A stretch of DNA of 14,631 nt from JABSOG01 sp041583135 (GCA_041583135.1 JBFHGJ010000132.1:1-14631); one strand, 5' to 3'. Shown: positions 6,554-13,832, counted from the stretch's first letter. Numbers and translations: made by a program. Notes: generated by a model not told the origin, from the sequence alone.

Positions 6554-8418
6554 TAGGGTATCTGCCGCTTGATGGTTTGAGATAAGTTGGTCTTCAGCTG
6601 GCTCAACTCTTGATAAATATCATGAATGCTGACATTTTTAGTGCTGATGGCTTTTGGCTTTAAGCGATTGAGATTCAGCACCGACTGCAATTCGGACATT
6701 AAAAGCCTCAACATATTGAGCTTATGATAGATACGATCTTGGGTGGTCAGGTTTTGATGATTGTCGAAAAACAGTTCAGGATCAAATATACCTGCGCGTT
6801 CTCGGATAAACATAATTTGAGCGGTTACCTCCTGAACCAAGGTAAACAGCTCTGGCATGTCTACGGCTTGAGGCACTTCTGAGTGGGGTTGGTGCTTCGC
6901 TTTGGTATTAAAGTGTTCTGCGATTTGAGCGTTAAGGTGCTTTGCCTCTGTGCTCAACTGGACGGCAAGTTGATGGATCTGCTGGAGTGAAAAGTTGCCT
7001 CTACCCATTAAGTTGTCGAGACCGATTGAAATCTTACCGATATTGATAAAAACGTCGTAAAGATCTTCAGAAGCTTTGCTTAGTTCAATGACATCAGAGC
7101 TCCAGAGCGAGGCCTTATGATTTTGCGCCTGTAGTAATATGACGACCTGCTCATCAAGTAGGTTAATTGCTTCAATGACATGATTAAGCGTCACCGCCTG
7201 CAACGGATATCGGAGGCTAGCGCTCTCACCGAGTTTTTGTGCTCGTCTAATATGATTGATTCGAGATAAGGCATCTTGCACCTCAACGTAAACATTGCCG
7301 GGCTTGATGTTCTGGTTGGTCGGTATTGCAGGCTCTTTGGCAAACGGAATACCAAGCATATTTTGCAAATATTTGAGGTTTTTGAGCACATGTTGGCTCA
7401 TCGCATGAGCTAATCGTACAGAATACTGAATGTCGAAGCGATCATATTGTAGTAGGGGCAAATCACCGGAGAAAGTCGGCACAGTCAAAATCGCCATCTC
7501 AATCACTTGGATGACGTCATCGGGATTTTTACCGCCTTCTACCGGTAGTGGCAGTGAGCGTTGTTCCAGCCCGAGGCGATGGGCAATACGTTCTAGTTGA
7601 AACAAGGCCCGTCCAAGCTGGTCGTATACATTGGCCGGGTAGATAACCCGACGTGGTACTGGAGTGACTTCGATGGGCTTGATCCACAGATTGCGCTGTG
7701 CGAGGTTGATTTTTTGCATCAGGCGATTGGCTGTTTGCAATGCGTTGTTCGGCAGTTTGCCTTTAGGTTTTGCCACTTCGGTTGAAACTGGCGCCAGTTG
7801 TTGGCTTTGCCGCAGCAGCCGCGCCACGGCCAAAACCTCGCGAGCGCGGGCATGTACATCGGAAGGGGTTACGCCACGGTAGCCCAACACTAGGTCCATT
7901 GCTTTAGATATTTGTGTCAGGCGGCTGTAAAGCTGTTCTTGAAAGCTTTTGTCACTTTGGTGCGTAATTGGGGGGTGACTCTGTAATGTTAGCGATACTG
8001 GCGTGCCTAATATGATTTCAGCTTCATCGCGAACTCTGCCGATGGACATGGCAACTTCGCTAAACGACGGTGTGTCAAAGTACAGCCAGTTAACCGGTAT
8101 TTGACCGGATTTTTTGATGTTGTGACGATAGCGGTTGAGCTTCTCTAGCAATTCAGTGCTTTTTTGTACGATGTCGGCATTGTGTACATTCTTAATCAGC
8201 TCCTGTTCAGGCCAGTTTGGCGGCTTATTTTGATTTAACTGAAACTGTCTGACGATGTTAGCCAAGGCTTGTACATCGCTATTGATATTTTGCTCATCAG
8301 CGAGGCGGCCGTCAGCCAAAAGTGGCCCAGATATCATCAGCAACAGGAGAGTGACATACCGTCGGCTAAAGCCGGTATCTATCGCTAAACCGAAACCTCT
8401 GTTTCGCCAAATTGCCAT
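6553..8418 (-). CDS. Exported alpha-helical repeat protein of unknown function, partner of sensor kinase
   Basis: I do not recognise a named family. The 621-residue product begins with a basic stretch and a hydrophobic segment (about 21-35, ending GPLLA before DG), consistent with a cleaved signal peptide and periplasmic location. No other membrane segment is seen. The rest looks almost wholly helical and contains recurring units with the pattern PxNVYxxhxxALxxhxxI, ending in LG. Units appear at about 184-203 (TPSDVHARAREVLAVARLL), 260-284 (YPANVYDQLGRALFQLERI), 372-397 (KPGNVYVEVQDALSRINHI) and, more diverged, 117-138 and 595-617. A second helix type (PDDVIQVIEMAIL at 299-311, TLNHVIEAINLL at 410-421) follows some units. 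The start has an AGAGG site four bases upstream. It is the first gene of a two-gene unit, and its stop overlaps the kinase start by one base. A role presenting a signal or binding the sensor domain is inference. A promoter within 8461-8500 is likely but only weakly visible. Confidence 0.85.
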   Translation of the reverse strand: MAIWRNRGFGLAIDTGFSRRYVTLLLLMISGPLLADGRLADEQNINSDVQALANIVRQFQLNQNKPPNWPEQELIKNVHNADIVQKSTELLEKLNRYRHNIKKSGQIPVNWLYFDTPSFSEVAMSIGRVRDEAEIILGTPVSLTLQSHPPITHQSDKSFQEQLYSRLTQISKAMDLVLGYRGVTPSDVHARAREVLAVARLLRQSQQLAPVSTEVAKPKGKLPNNALQTANRLMQKINLAQRNLWIKPIEVTPVPRRVIYPANVYDQLGRALFQLERIAHRLGLEQRSLPLPVEGGKNPDDVIQVIEMAILTVPTFSGDLPLLQYDRFDIQYSVRLAHAMSQHVLKNLKYLQNMLGIPFAKEPAIPTNQNIKPGNVYVEVQDALSRINHIRRAQKLGESASLRYPLQAVTLNHVIEAINLLDEQVVILLQAQNHKASLWSSDVIELSKASEDLYDVFINIGKISIGLDNLMGRGNFSLQQIHQLAVQLSTEAKHLNAQIAEHFNTKAKHQPHSEVPQAVDMPELFTLVQEVTAQIMFIRERAGIFDPELFFDNHQNLTTQDRIYHKLNMLRLLMSELQSVLNLNRLKPKAISTKNVSIHDIYQELSQLKTNLSQTIKRQIP

Positions 8419-8525
8419 AATGCCTCTGAGATTATTATTGGTGTGTTGGGAGTTGTCTTCATTATGTTTAAGTATTTACGCACAAATCGACTATTTCAAA
8501 TTATTGATGAAATTTTAGATAGGGG

Positions 8526-8553
8526 TTGCAATGTTGCATTAGATCTCTATAAT
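8526..8553 (+). promoter_or_regulatory. Sigma-70 promoter of the S10 operon
   Basis: A perfect -10 box TATAAT (8548-8553) is preceded at 16 bases by TTGCAA (8526-8531, 4/6 match to the -35 consensus). An AT-rich segment (8508-8518) upstream could act as an UP element. Transcription would start near 8560, giving a leader of about 205 nt before rpsJ. Confidence 0.75.
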
Positions 8554-8559
8554 GTGCCA

Positions 8560-8722
8560 ACCTGATTGTACAAATGTACATCAGATACTGGTTTTTAACC
8601 CCATATGTGGCCTATTGAACCAGTCAAAAATGACTCCGATTGGGAGTCAATCGATGTAAGAAGATACACAGCCTCCGATTTTGCCATTAGGCAATAAAAG
8701 GACTTGGCTGAGGTGTTTTTTT
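8560..8722 (+). promoter_or_regulatory. S10 operon leader with L4-type attenuator
   Basis: Four hairpins follow one another in the leader RNA. They are: 8562-8571 with 8576-8584 (one bulge); 8587-8593 with 8618-8624, enclosing a small CCA/TGG stem; TGACTCC 8631-8637 with 8643-8649, with a GATTG loop; and a composite stem pairing CAC 8667-8669 and AGCC 8670-8673 with GGCT 8706-8709 and GTG 8713-8715. The last stem carries an inner TTGCC/GGCAA hairpin (8681-8694) and is followed directly by seven T residues (8716-8722). In E. coli the S10 leader has serial hairpins, and L4 causes both termination at the leader's U-run and translational repression. The placement here matches that arrangement, and the gene for L4 is third in this operon. 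The pairing is visible in the sequence; L4 response is inferred from the family. Confidence 0.72.
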
Positions 8723-8742
8723 ATGCTCTTTAATGCTCTTTA
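8723..8742 (+). repeat. Perfect 10-bp tandem duplication
   Basis: ATGCTCTTTA occurs twice back to back (8723-8732 and 8733-8742), between the attenuator T-run and the rpsJ ribosome-binding site. The second copy supplies an upstream in-frame ATG at 8733. The first copy opens an eight-codon frame ending in TGA at 8747-8749. Neither ATG has a Shine-Dalgarno sequence. Confidence 0.85.
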
Positions 8743-8765
8743 TATTTGAGGCTTTGATTTTTACT

Positions 8766-9077
8766 ATGAGTAATCAAAGAATTCGTATTCGCTTAAAAGC
8801 TTTCGATCACCGACTGATTGATCAATCCACTCAAGAGATCGTTGAAACAGCAAAGCGTACTGGCGCACAGGTGCGTGGTCCAATTCCATTGCCTACTCGC
8901 AAAGAACGTTTCACTGTATTGATTTCTCCTCACGTGAACAAAGATGCACGTGACCAGTATGAGATCCGCACACACAAGCGTCTTATCGACATCGTTGAGC
9001 CAACTGAAAAAACAGTTGACGCCTTGATGCGTTTAGACCTTGCAGCCGGTGTTGATGTACAAATCAGCTTGGGCTAA
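8766..9077 (+). CDS. rpsJ: 30S ribosomal protein S10 (NusE)
   Basis: S10 is a head protein of the 30S subunit. As NusE it also joins NusB, NusG and RNA polymerase in antitermination. Starting at 8766 the product has 103 residues, the same as E. coli, and begins MSNQRIRIRLKAFDHRLID. The conserved PIPLPTRKERFTVL (41-54) and the HVNKDARDQYEIRTHKR segment are present. The frame extends upstream to 8733, but that adds 11 unconserved residues encoded by a duplicated leader sequence. The nearest ribosome-binding site, TTGAGG at 8746-8751, lies 14 bases from the chosen ATG, longer than usual. First gene of the S10 operon, downstream of the attenuator. Confidence 0.97.
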   Translation: MSNQRIRIRLKAFDHRLIDQSTQEIVETAKRTGAQVRGPIPLPTRKERFTVLISPHVNKDARDQYEIRTHKRLIDIVEPTEKTVDALMRLDLAAGVDVQISLG

Positions 9078-9103
9078 TCAACGAGATTAAGAGGTTTTAG
9101 GAT

Positions 9104-9748
9104 ATGTCTATTGGTATTATCGGTCGTAAAGTGGGAATGACACGCGTCTTCACCGAAGAGGGTGTTTCAATTCCTGTGACCGTTATCGAAGCAACACCTA
9201 ACCGCGTTACTCAGTTATTTACTGTAGAGAACGACGGTTATAAAGCTCTTCAAGTTACCGCCGGTACTAAAAAAACCAGCCGTGTTAATAAAGCACAAGC
9301 TGGTCACTTCGCCAAAGCAGGCGTTGAAGCTGGTCGTGGTTTGTGGGAGTTCCGCCTTGGTGAAGGCGAAGGTGACGACATCCAAGTTGGTCAAGAAATT
9401 TCTGTAGAAGTTTTGGCCGATGCGAAAAAAGTCGATGTAACCGGTACCTCTAAAGGTAAAGGTTTCCAAGGCGTGGTCAAGCGTCACAACTTTGCAACGC
9501 AAGATGCAACTCACGGTAACTCACTTTCTCACCGTGCTCCTGGTTCAATTGGTCAAAACCAAACACCAGGTCGCGTATTCAAAGGTAAGAAAATGTCTGG
9601 CCATATGGGTGCAGAGCGTGTAACAACTCAGAACCTTGAAGTTGTTCGCGTCGATGCAGAGCGTAACTTGCTCCTTATCAAAGGTGCAGTACCGGGTGCA
9701 ATCGGAGGCAACGTTATCGTTAAGCCTGCGGTTAAAGCCAAATCTTAA
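9104..9748 (+). CDS. rplC: 50S ribosomal protein L3
   Basis: L3 is a primary 23S rRNA-binding protein that helps nucleate 50S assembly and sends an extension towards the peptidyl-transferase centre. The product has 214 residues (E. coli 209). The extension carries the invariant GSIGQNQTPGRVFKGKKMSG (147-166). In E. coli the glutamine in this segment is methylated by PrmB, and the site is intact here. The end, RNLLLIKGAVPGAIGGNVIV, is also typical. A ribosome-binding site AAGAGG (9089-9094) sits nine bases before the ATG, and the gap from rpsJ is 26 bases. Codon use is strongly biased, as expected for a highly expressed gene. Confidence 0.97.
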   Translation: MSIGIIGRKVGMTRVFTEEGVSIPVTVIEATPNRVTQLFTVENDGYKALQVTAGTKKTSRVNKAQAGHFAKAGVEAGRGLWEFRLGEGEGDDIQVGQEISVEVLADAKKVDVTGTSKGKGFQGVVKRHNFATQDATHGNSLSHRAPGSIGQNQTPGRVFKGKKMSGHMGAERVTTQNLEVVRVDAERNLLLIKGAVPGAIGGNVIVKPAVKAKS

Positions 9749-9765
9749 TCGTCTAGGAGATAGAG

Positions 9766-10371
9766 ATGGAATTAGCATTGAAAGACGCCAAAGGCAGTCT
9801 TGAAGTTTCAGAATCTACCTTTGGACGTGACTTTAACGAAGCACTTGTTCATCAGGTAGTAGTAGCTTACGCTGCTGGCGCTCGCCAAGGCACTCGTGCC
9901 CAGAAAACGCGCTCAGAAGTACGTGGCGGTGGTAAAAAGCCTTGGAACCAAAAAGGTTCTGGCCGTGCCCGTGCCGGTACTATCCGTAGCCCAATCTGGC
10001 GCAGTGGTGGTGTATCATTCGCCGCCAAGCCACAAGATCACAGCCAGAAAGTGAACCGCAAAATGTACCGTGGTGCTATCCGCAGCATTTTGTCTGAACT
10101 GGTTCGTCAGGACCGTTTGGTTGTAGTTGAAAAATTCGGTGTCGATACACCTAAGACCAAAGAATTGGTCTCTAAGTTGAAAGACTACGACTTGAAAGAT
10201 GTATTGATCGTGACGCCTGAAGTAGAAGAGAACTTGTTCTTGTCTGCTCGCAACTTGTACAAAGTTGATGTTCGTGACGTTGCTGGTATCGACCCTGTAA
10301 GCCTGATCGCATTTGAAAAAGTTTTGATGACTTCAGATGCAGTGAAGCAAATTGAGGAGATGTTAGCATGA
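9766..10371 (+). CDS. rplD: 50S ribosomal protein L4, autogenous regulator of the operon
   Basis: L4 binds domain I of 23S rRNA, and its long loop lines the peptide exit tunnel. In enteric bacteria free L4 also binds the S10 leader to cause transcription termination and block translation of the operon. The product has 201 residues, the same as E. coli. The loop, with RQGTRAQKTRSEVRGGGKKP and KGSGRARAGTIRSPIWRSGG (about 44-85), is complete. The ribosome-binding site AGGAGA (9755-9760) is five bases from the ATG. The gene ends in ATGA, overlapping rplW by four bases. The attenuator-like leader at 8560-8722 is its likely regulatory target. Confidence 0.97.
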   Translation: MELALKDAKGSLEVSESTFGRDFNEALVHQVVVAYAAGARQGTRAQKTRSEVRGGGKKPWNQKGSGRARAGTIRSPIWRSGGVSFAAKPQDHSQKVNRKMYRGAIRSILSELVRQDRLVVVEKFGVDTPKTKELVSKLKDYDLKDVLIVTPEVEENLFLSARNLYKVDVRDVAGIDPVSLIAFEKVLMTSDAVKQIEEMLA

Positions 10372-10670
10372 GCCGCGAAGAACGTTTGTACAAAGTCATT
10401 TTAGGCGCTCACATTTCAGAAAAAAGCACCGTTGCTGCTGAAAACTTCAACACTGTCGTGTTCAAAGTTGCTAAAGATGCAACCAAACACGAAATCAAAG
10501 ATGCTGTTGAAAAGCACTTGAAAGTTGAAGTTGAAGGTGTTCGTACCGTCAATGTAAAAGGCAAACAGAAGCGCACAGGTCATCGCATGGGCCGTCGTAG
10601 CGACTGGAAAAAAGCCTATGTTACATTGAAAGAAGGCAGCGAGCTTGAACTTTTCGGCGGCGCCGAGTAA
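10368..10670 (+). CDS. rplW: 50S ribosomal protein L23
   Basis: L23 sits at the exit of the polypeptide tunnel, where it docks trigger factor and the signal recognition particle. The product has 100 residues, as in E. coli. It shows the typical LYKVILGAHISEKSTVAAE start, the VEVEGVRTVNVKGKQKR segment and the basic extension RTGHRMGRRSDWKKAYVTL. The start ATG lies inside the rplD stop (ATGA), with ribosome-binding site GAGGAG at 10354-10359, so the two genes are translationally coupled. Confidence 0.97.
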   Translation: MSREERLYKVILGAHISEKSTVAAENFNTVVFKVAKDATKHEIKDAVEKHLKVEVEGVRTVNVKGKQKRTGHRMGRRSDWKKAYVTLKEGSELELFGGAE

Positions 10671-10687
10671 CAGTAGGAGATTGAACA

Positions 10688-11512
10688 ATGGCACTAGTTA
10701 AGTGTAAACCAACTTCTCCGGGTCGCCGTCATGTTGTTAAGGTGGTGAACCCTGATTTATACAAAGGTAAGCCACACGCACCACTTTTAGAGAAAAAATC
10801 TAAGTCTGGTGGTCGTAACAACAACGGTCGTATCACGGTTCGTCATATCGGCGGTGGTCATAAGCATCACTATCGTGTAATCGACTTCAAACGCAACAAA
10901 GACGGTATCCCAGCACGCGTTGAGCGTATTGAGTACGATCCTAACCGTAGCGCGCACATTGCTTTGGCATTGTATGCAGACGGTGAACGTCGTTACATCA
11001 TCGCGCCTAAAGGCTTGAAAGCTGGTGACGCTATCGCCTCTGGTGTTGACGCGGCAATCAAGGTAGGTAATACCTTGCCAATGCGCAATATCCCAGTAGG
11101 TACTGTTGTACACTGTATCGAAATGAAGCCTGGCAAAGGTGCTCAAATTGCACGTTCTGCTGGCGCATATGTACAGATCCTTGCTCGTGACGGCGCTTAT
11201 GTTACTTTGCGTCTGCGTAGCGGTGAAGTGCGTAAAGTATTGGCCGACTGCCGTGCAACTATCGGTGAAGTAGGCAATTCTGAGCATATGCTTCGTTCTT
11301 TGGGTAAAGCGGGTGCAAACCGCTGGCGTGGTGTTCGTCCTACCGTTCGTGGTGTTGCCATGAACCCGGTTGATCACCCACACGGTGGTGGTGAAGGCCG
11401 TACATCTGGTGGTCGTCATCCTGTTACACCTTGGGGTGTTCCAACCAAAGGTAAGAAGACTCGTAAGAATAAGCGTACAGATAAGTTCATTGTACGTCGT
11501 CGTTCTAAATAA
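10688..11512 (+). CDS. rplB: 50S ribosomal protein L2
   Basis: L2 is one of the most conserved ribosomal proteins. It is needed for subunit association and peptidyl-transferase activity. The product has 274 residues (E. coli 273). The signature MNPVDHPHGGGEGRTSGGR (225-243) includes His230, equivalent to the functionally important His229 of E. coli L2. The basic C-terminal tail KGKKTRKNKRTDKFIVRRR is present. A strong ribosome-binding site AGGAGA (10675-10680) is seven bases from the ATG. It lies 17 bases after rplW. Confidence 0.98.
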   Translation: MALVKCKPTSPGRRHVVKVVNPDLYKGKPHAPLLEKKSKSGGRNNNGRITVRHIGGGHKHHYRVIDFKRNKDGIPARVERIEYDPNRSAHIALALYADGERRYIIAPKGLKAGDAIASGVDAAIKVGNTLPMRNIPVGTVVHCIEMKPGKGAQIARSAGAYVQILARDGAYVTLRLRSGEVRKVLADCRATIGEVGNSEHMLRSLGKAGANRWRGVRPTVRGVAMNPVDHPHGGGEGRTSGGRHPVTPWGVPTKGKKTRKNKRTDKFIVRRRSK

Positions 11513-11530
11513 TTTGAAGAGGTATTAGCC

Positions 11531-11809
11531 ATGCCACGTTCTCTCAAGAAGGGTCCATTTATTGACCTACACTTGCTGAAGAAGGTAGAGAAAGCGGTGG
11601 AAAGCGGGGATAAAAAGCCAATTAAAACTTGGTCCCGTCGTTCAATGATCATCCCTACGATGATCGGATTGACCATTGCTGTCCATAATGGCCGTCAACA
11701 CGTTCCAGTGTTCGTCACTGACGAGATGATCGGTCATAAATTGGGTGAGTTTGCTCCAACACGTACTTATCGCGGTCACGCTGCGGATAAGAAAGCCAAG
11801 AAACGATAA
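11531..11809 (+). CDS. rpsS: 30S ribosomal protein S19
   Basis: S19 lies in the head of the small subunit, near the A-site tRNA and the inter-subunit bridge, and forms a complex with S13. The product has 92 residues, as in E. coli. It runs MPRSLKKGPFIDLHLLKK through KTWSRRSMIIPTMIGLTIAV and HNGRQHVPVFVTDEMIGHKL to GEFAPTRTYRGHAADKKAKK, all canonical. The ribosome-binding site AAGAGG is at 11517-11522. The stop TAA contributes to the ribosome-binding site of rplV. Confidence 0.98.
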   Translation: MPRSLKKGPFIDLHLLKKVEKAVESGDKKPIKTWSRRSMIIPTMIGLTIAVHNGRQHVPVFVTDEMIGHKLGEFAPTRTYRGHAADKKAKKR

Positions 11810-11819
11810 GAGGTAGATA

Positions 11820-12152
11820 ATGGAAGCTTTAGCTAAACATACATTTGCCCGTACTTCTCCACAGAAGGCACGTTTAGTGGCAGATCAAATCCGCGGAAAA
11901 GGTGTTGAAGAAGCTTTAGCCATCTTGCAATATAGCCCGAAAAAAGCGGGTGCATTGATGAAGAAAGTTTTGGATTCAGCCATCGCCAACGCCGAGCACA
12001 ACGAAGGTGCGGATATCGATGAGTTATACGTAGCCAAAGTCTACGTTGACGAAGGTCCAACCATGAAGCGTATCAAGACACGTGCCAAAGGCCGTGCCGA
12101 TCGCGTCTTCAAGCGCAGCAGCCACATCACTGTTGTGGTTTCGGATAACTAG
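11820..12152 (+). CDS. rplV: 50S ribosomal protein L22
   Basis: L22 contacts all domains of 23S rRNA, and its hairpin loop narrows the exit tunnel beside L4. The product has 110 residues, as in E. coli. The loop (about 82-100) retains Met-Lys-Arg at 82-84, the triplet deleted in some macrolide-resistant E. coli mutants, so the tunnel constriction looks wild type. The ribosome-binding site AAGAGG (11808-11813) overlaps the rpsS stop. The TAG stop (12150-12152) overlaps the AGGAG site of rpsC. Confidence 0.98.
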   Translation: MEALAKHTFARTSPQKARLVADQIRGKGVEEALAILQYSPKKAGALMKKVLDSAIANAEHNEGADIDELYVAKVYVDEGPTMKRIKTRAKGRADRVFKRSSHITVVVSDN

Positions 12153-12162
12153 GAGTTAAACA

Positions 12163-12867
12163 ATGGGACAAAAAGTACATCCTAATGGTATTCGCCTAGG
12201 TATCTCTAAGCCTTGGAGTTCAACCTGGTATGCGAGCACCAAAGACTTCCCTGAGTTTTTGCACGGGGATCATAAAGTACGTCAATTCTTGACGTCTAAG
12301 TTGAAAAACGCGTCAGTTTCACGCATCGTTATCGAGCGTCCTGCCAAGAGCATCCGTGTGACTATTCACACTGCTCGTCCAGGCGTTGTCATCGGTAAGA
12401 AAGGTGAAGACGTTGAGAAGTTGCGTCAACGCGTATCTAAATTGGCCGGCGTGCCTGCTCAGATTAATATCTCTGAGGTTCGTAAGCCTGAATTGGATGC
12501 ACAATTGGTCGGTGATTCAATCGCCAGCCAGTTAGAGCGTCGTGTTATGTTCCGTCGTGCGATGAAACGTTCGGTTCAAAACGCTATGCGTATTGGTGCT
12601 AAAGGTATCAAAATTGAAGTTAGCGGTCGTTTGAACGGTGCTGAAATTGCCCGTTCTGAGTGGTATCGTGAAGGTCGTGTACCTTTGCACACTCTGCGTG
12701 CTGACATCGATTATGCGACTTCTGAAGCGTTAACCACCTACGGTATCTTGGGTGTTAAAGTTTGGATCTTCAAAGGTGAAGTTTTGGGCAAATTGCCTCT
12801 TAAAGCACCTGAGGCTCCTAAAAAACAGCCTAAGAAAGCCGCTAAACGTACGAAAGCAGCGAGGTAA
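12163..12867 (+). CDS. rpsC: 30S ribosomal protein S3
   Basis: S3 forms part of the mRNA entry channel and contributes to its helicase activity. The product has 234 residues (E. coli 233). The KH domain carries the GKKG loop at 78-81, within RPGVVIGKKGEDVEKL. The C-terminal domain contains KIEVSGRLNGAEIARSEWYR and ends in a lysine-rich tail. The ribosome-binding site AGGAG (12151-12155) is seven bases from the ATG. Confidence 0.98.
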   Translation: MGQKVHPNGIRLGISKPWSSTWYASTKDFPEFLHGDHKVRQFLTSKLKNASVSRIVIERPAKSIRVTIHTARPGVVIGKKGEDVEKLRQRVSKLAGVPAQINISEVRKPELDAQLVGDSIASQLERRVMFRRAMKRSVQNAMRIGAKGIKIEVSGRLNGAEIARSEWYREGRVPLHTLRADIDYATSEALTTYGILGVKVWIFKGEVLGKLPLKAPEAPKKQPKKAAKRTKAAR

Positions 12868-12872
12868 TTGCC

Positions 12873-13286
12873 ATGCTACAACCTAAACGTACAAAATTCC
12901 GTAAAATGATGAAAGGCAGTAACCGCGGTCTTGCGCAAACTGCCAACAAAGTCAGCTTCGGTGAATTTGGCCTTAAGGCGACTGACCGTGGCCGTATGAC
13001 TGCTCGTCAAATCGAGGCAGCTCGTCGTGCCATGACTCGTCACATCAAGCGTCAAGGTAAAATCTGGATCCGTGTGTTCCCTGATAAGCCTATCACTAAA
13101 AAGCCACTTGAAGTTCGTATGGGTAAAGGTAAAGGTTCTGTTGAATATTGGGTATGCCAGATTCAACCAGGCCGTATGCTGTACGAAATGGAAGGTGTTC
13201 CTGAAGCGTTGGCACGTGAAGCTTTTGCTCTTGCAGCAGCGAAACTGCCTTTCAAAACAACCTTTGTAACTCGAACGGTGATGTAA
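12873..13286 (+). CDS. rplP: 50S ribosomal protein L16
   Basis: L16 helps organise the A-site region of the large subunit and is added late in assembly. The product has 137 residues (E. coli 136). The sequence MLQPKRTKFRKMMKG and the LTARQ-type segment RMTARQIEAARRAMTRHIKR are canonical. Arg82 in VRMGKGKG corresponds to E. coli Arg81, which is hydroxylated by RoxA. The ribosome-binding site GAGG (12861-12864) lies within the end of rpsC. The stop overlaps the rpmC start in TAATG. Confidence 0.98.
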   Translation: MLQPKRTKFRKMMKGSNRGLAQTANKVSFGEFGLKATDRGRMTARQIEAARRAMTRHIKRQGKIWIRVFPDKPITKKPLEVRMGKGKGSVEYWVCQIQPGRMLYEMEGVPEALAREAFALAAAKLPFKTTFVTRTVM

Positions 13287-13477
13287 TGAAAGCTAGCGAA
13301 CTTAGAGATTTGAGCGTTGAGCAATTGAACGAGAAATTGCACGAGCTTTTGGAAACGCAGTTCAAAAACCGCATGAACAAAAGCATGGGTCAAATGCAAC
13401 AAACCCACGAGCTGAAAAACGTTCGTCGTGACATCGCACGAGTTAAAACTATCTTGACTCAAAAGGCAGGTGAGTAA
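13286..13477 (+). CDS. rpmC: 50S ribosomal protein L29
   Basis: L29 is a small two-helix protein near the tunnel exit, beside L23. The product has 63 residues, as in E. coli, and starts MKASELRDLSVEQLNEKL. It ends with the conserved LKNVRRDIARVKTILTQK. Both ends overlap neighbouring genes by one base (TAATG), with no independent ribosome-binding site of note, so translation is probably coupled to rplP and rpsQ. Confidence 0.97.
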   Translation: MKASELRDLSVEQLNEKLHELLETQFKNRMNKSMGQMQQTHELKNVRRDIARVKTILTQKAGE

Positions 13478-13728
13478 TGAGCGAAAATAACGTCCGTACA
13501 TTACAAGGCACTGTAGTAAGCGACAAAATGGACAAGTCTATTGTTGTTGCGATTATTCGTCAGGTAAAACACCCTATCTACGGGAAGTTTATCAAGCGTA
13601 CGACTAAGCTACAGGCGCACGACGAAAACAACCAGTGCAAAACTGGCGACGTAGTCACTATTCGTGAATGTCGTCCATTGTCTAAGAACAAATCTTGGAC
13701 CTTGGTTGATGTAATCGAACAAGCTTAA
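13477..13728 (+). CDS. rpsQ: 30S ribosomal protein S17
   Basis: S17 is a primary 16S rRNA-binding protein of the small-subunit body. The product has 83 residues (E. coli 84). It contains TLQGTVVSDKMDKSIVVAI, HPIYGKFIKRTTKL and the signature IRECRPLSKNKSWTLVDV. This is the last gene of the operon. It is followed at once by a perfect hairpin and then by a strong terminator, and rplN does not follow as it does in most relatives. Confidence 0.98.
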   Translation: MSENNVRTLQGTVVSDKMDKSIVVAIIRQVKHPIYGKFIKRTTKLQAHDENNQCKTGDVVTIRECRPLSKNKSWTLVDVIEQA

Positions 13729-13745
13729 TTATTGCTTAGCAATAA
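13729..13745 (+). other. Hairpin directly after rpsQ stop
   Basis: TTATTGC (13729-13735) pairs perfectly with GCAATAA (13739-13745) around TTA, starting at the base after the rpsQ stop codon. No T-run follows, so it is not itself a terminator. It may protect the 3' end of the messenger or be a processing site. Confidence 0.6.
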
Positions 13746-13753
13746 CAAGTGTT

Positions 13754-13781
13754 AAAAAAGCCACCTTCGGGTGGCTTTTTT
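13754..13781 (+). terminator. Strong intrinsic terminator of the S10 operon
   Basis: AAAAAAGCCACC (13754-13765) pairs perfectly with GGTGGCTTTTTT (13770-13781) around a stable TTCG tetraloop. The T-run on one side and A-run on the other make it able to act in both directions. It isolates the S10 operon from the gene that follows. Confidence 0.95.
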
Positions 13782-13832
13782 GTGTATAGGGATATACGAT
13801 CACTGAATTTGCTCCTTGCAAATTTTAGTATT

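Noticed and set aside
8461..8499. Promoter for the minus-strand repeat protein-kinase unit
   Set aside because: CATAAT (complement of 8461-8466) and a TTGAAA/TAAATA pair with 15-base spacing are possible, but none is good enough to list as a feature.
8733..8765. Longer S10 starting at ATG 8733
   Set aside because: The added 11 residues come from the duplicated 10-mer and leader, are absent from S10 of relatives, and no ribosome-binding site precedes them.
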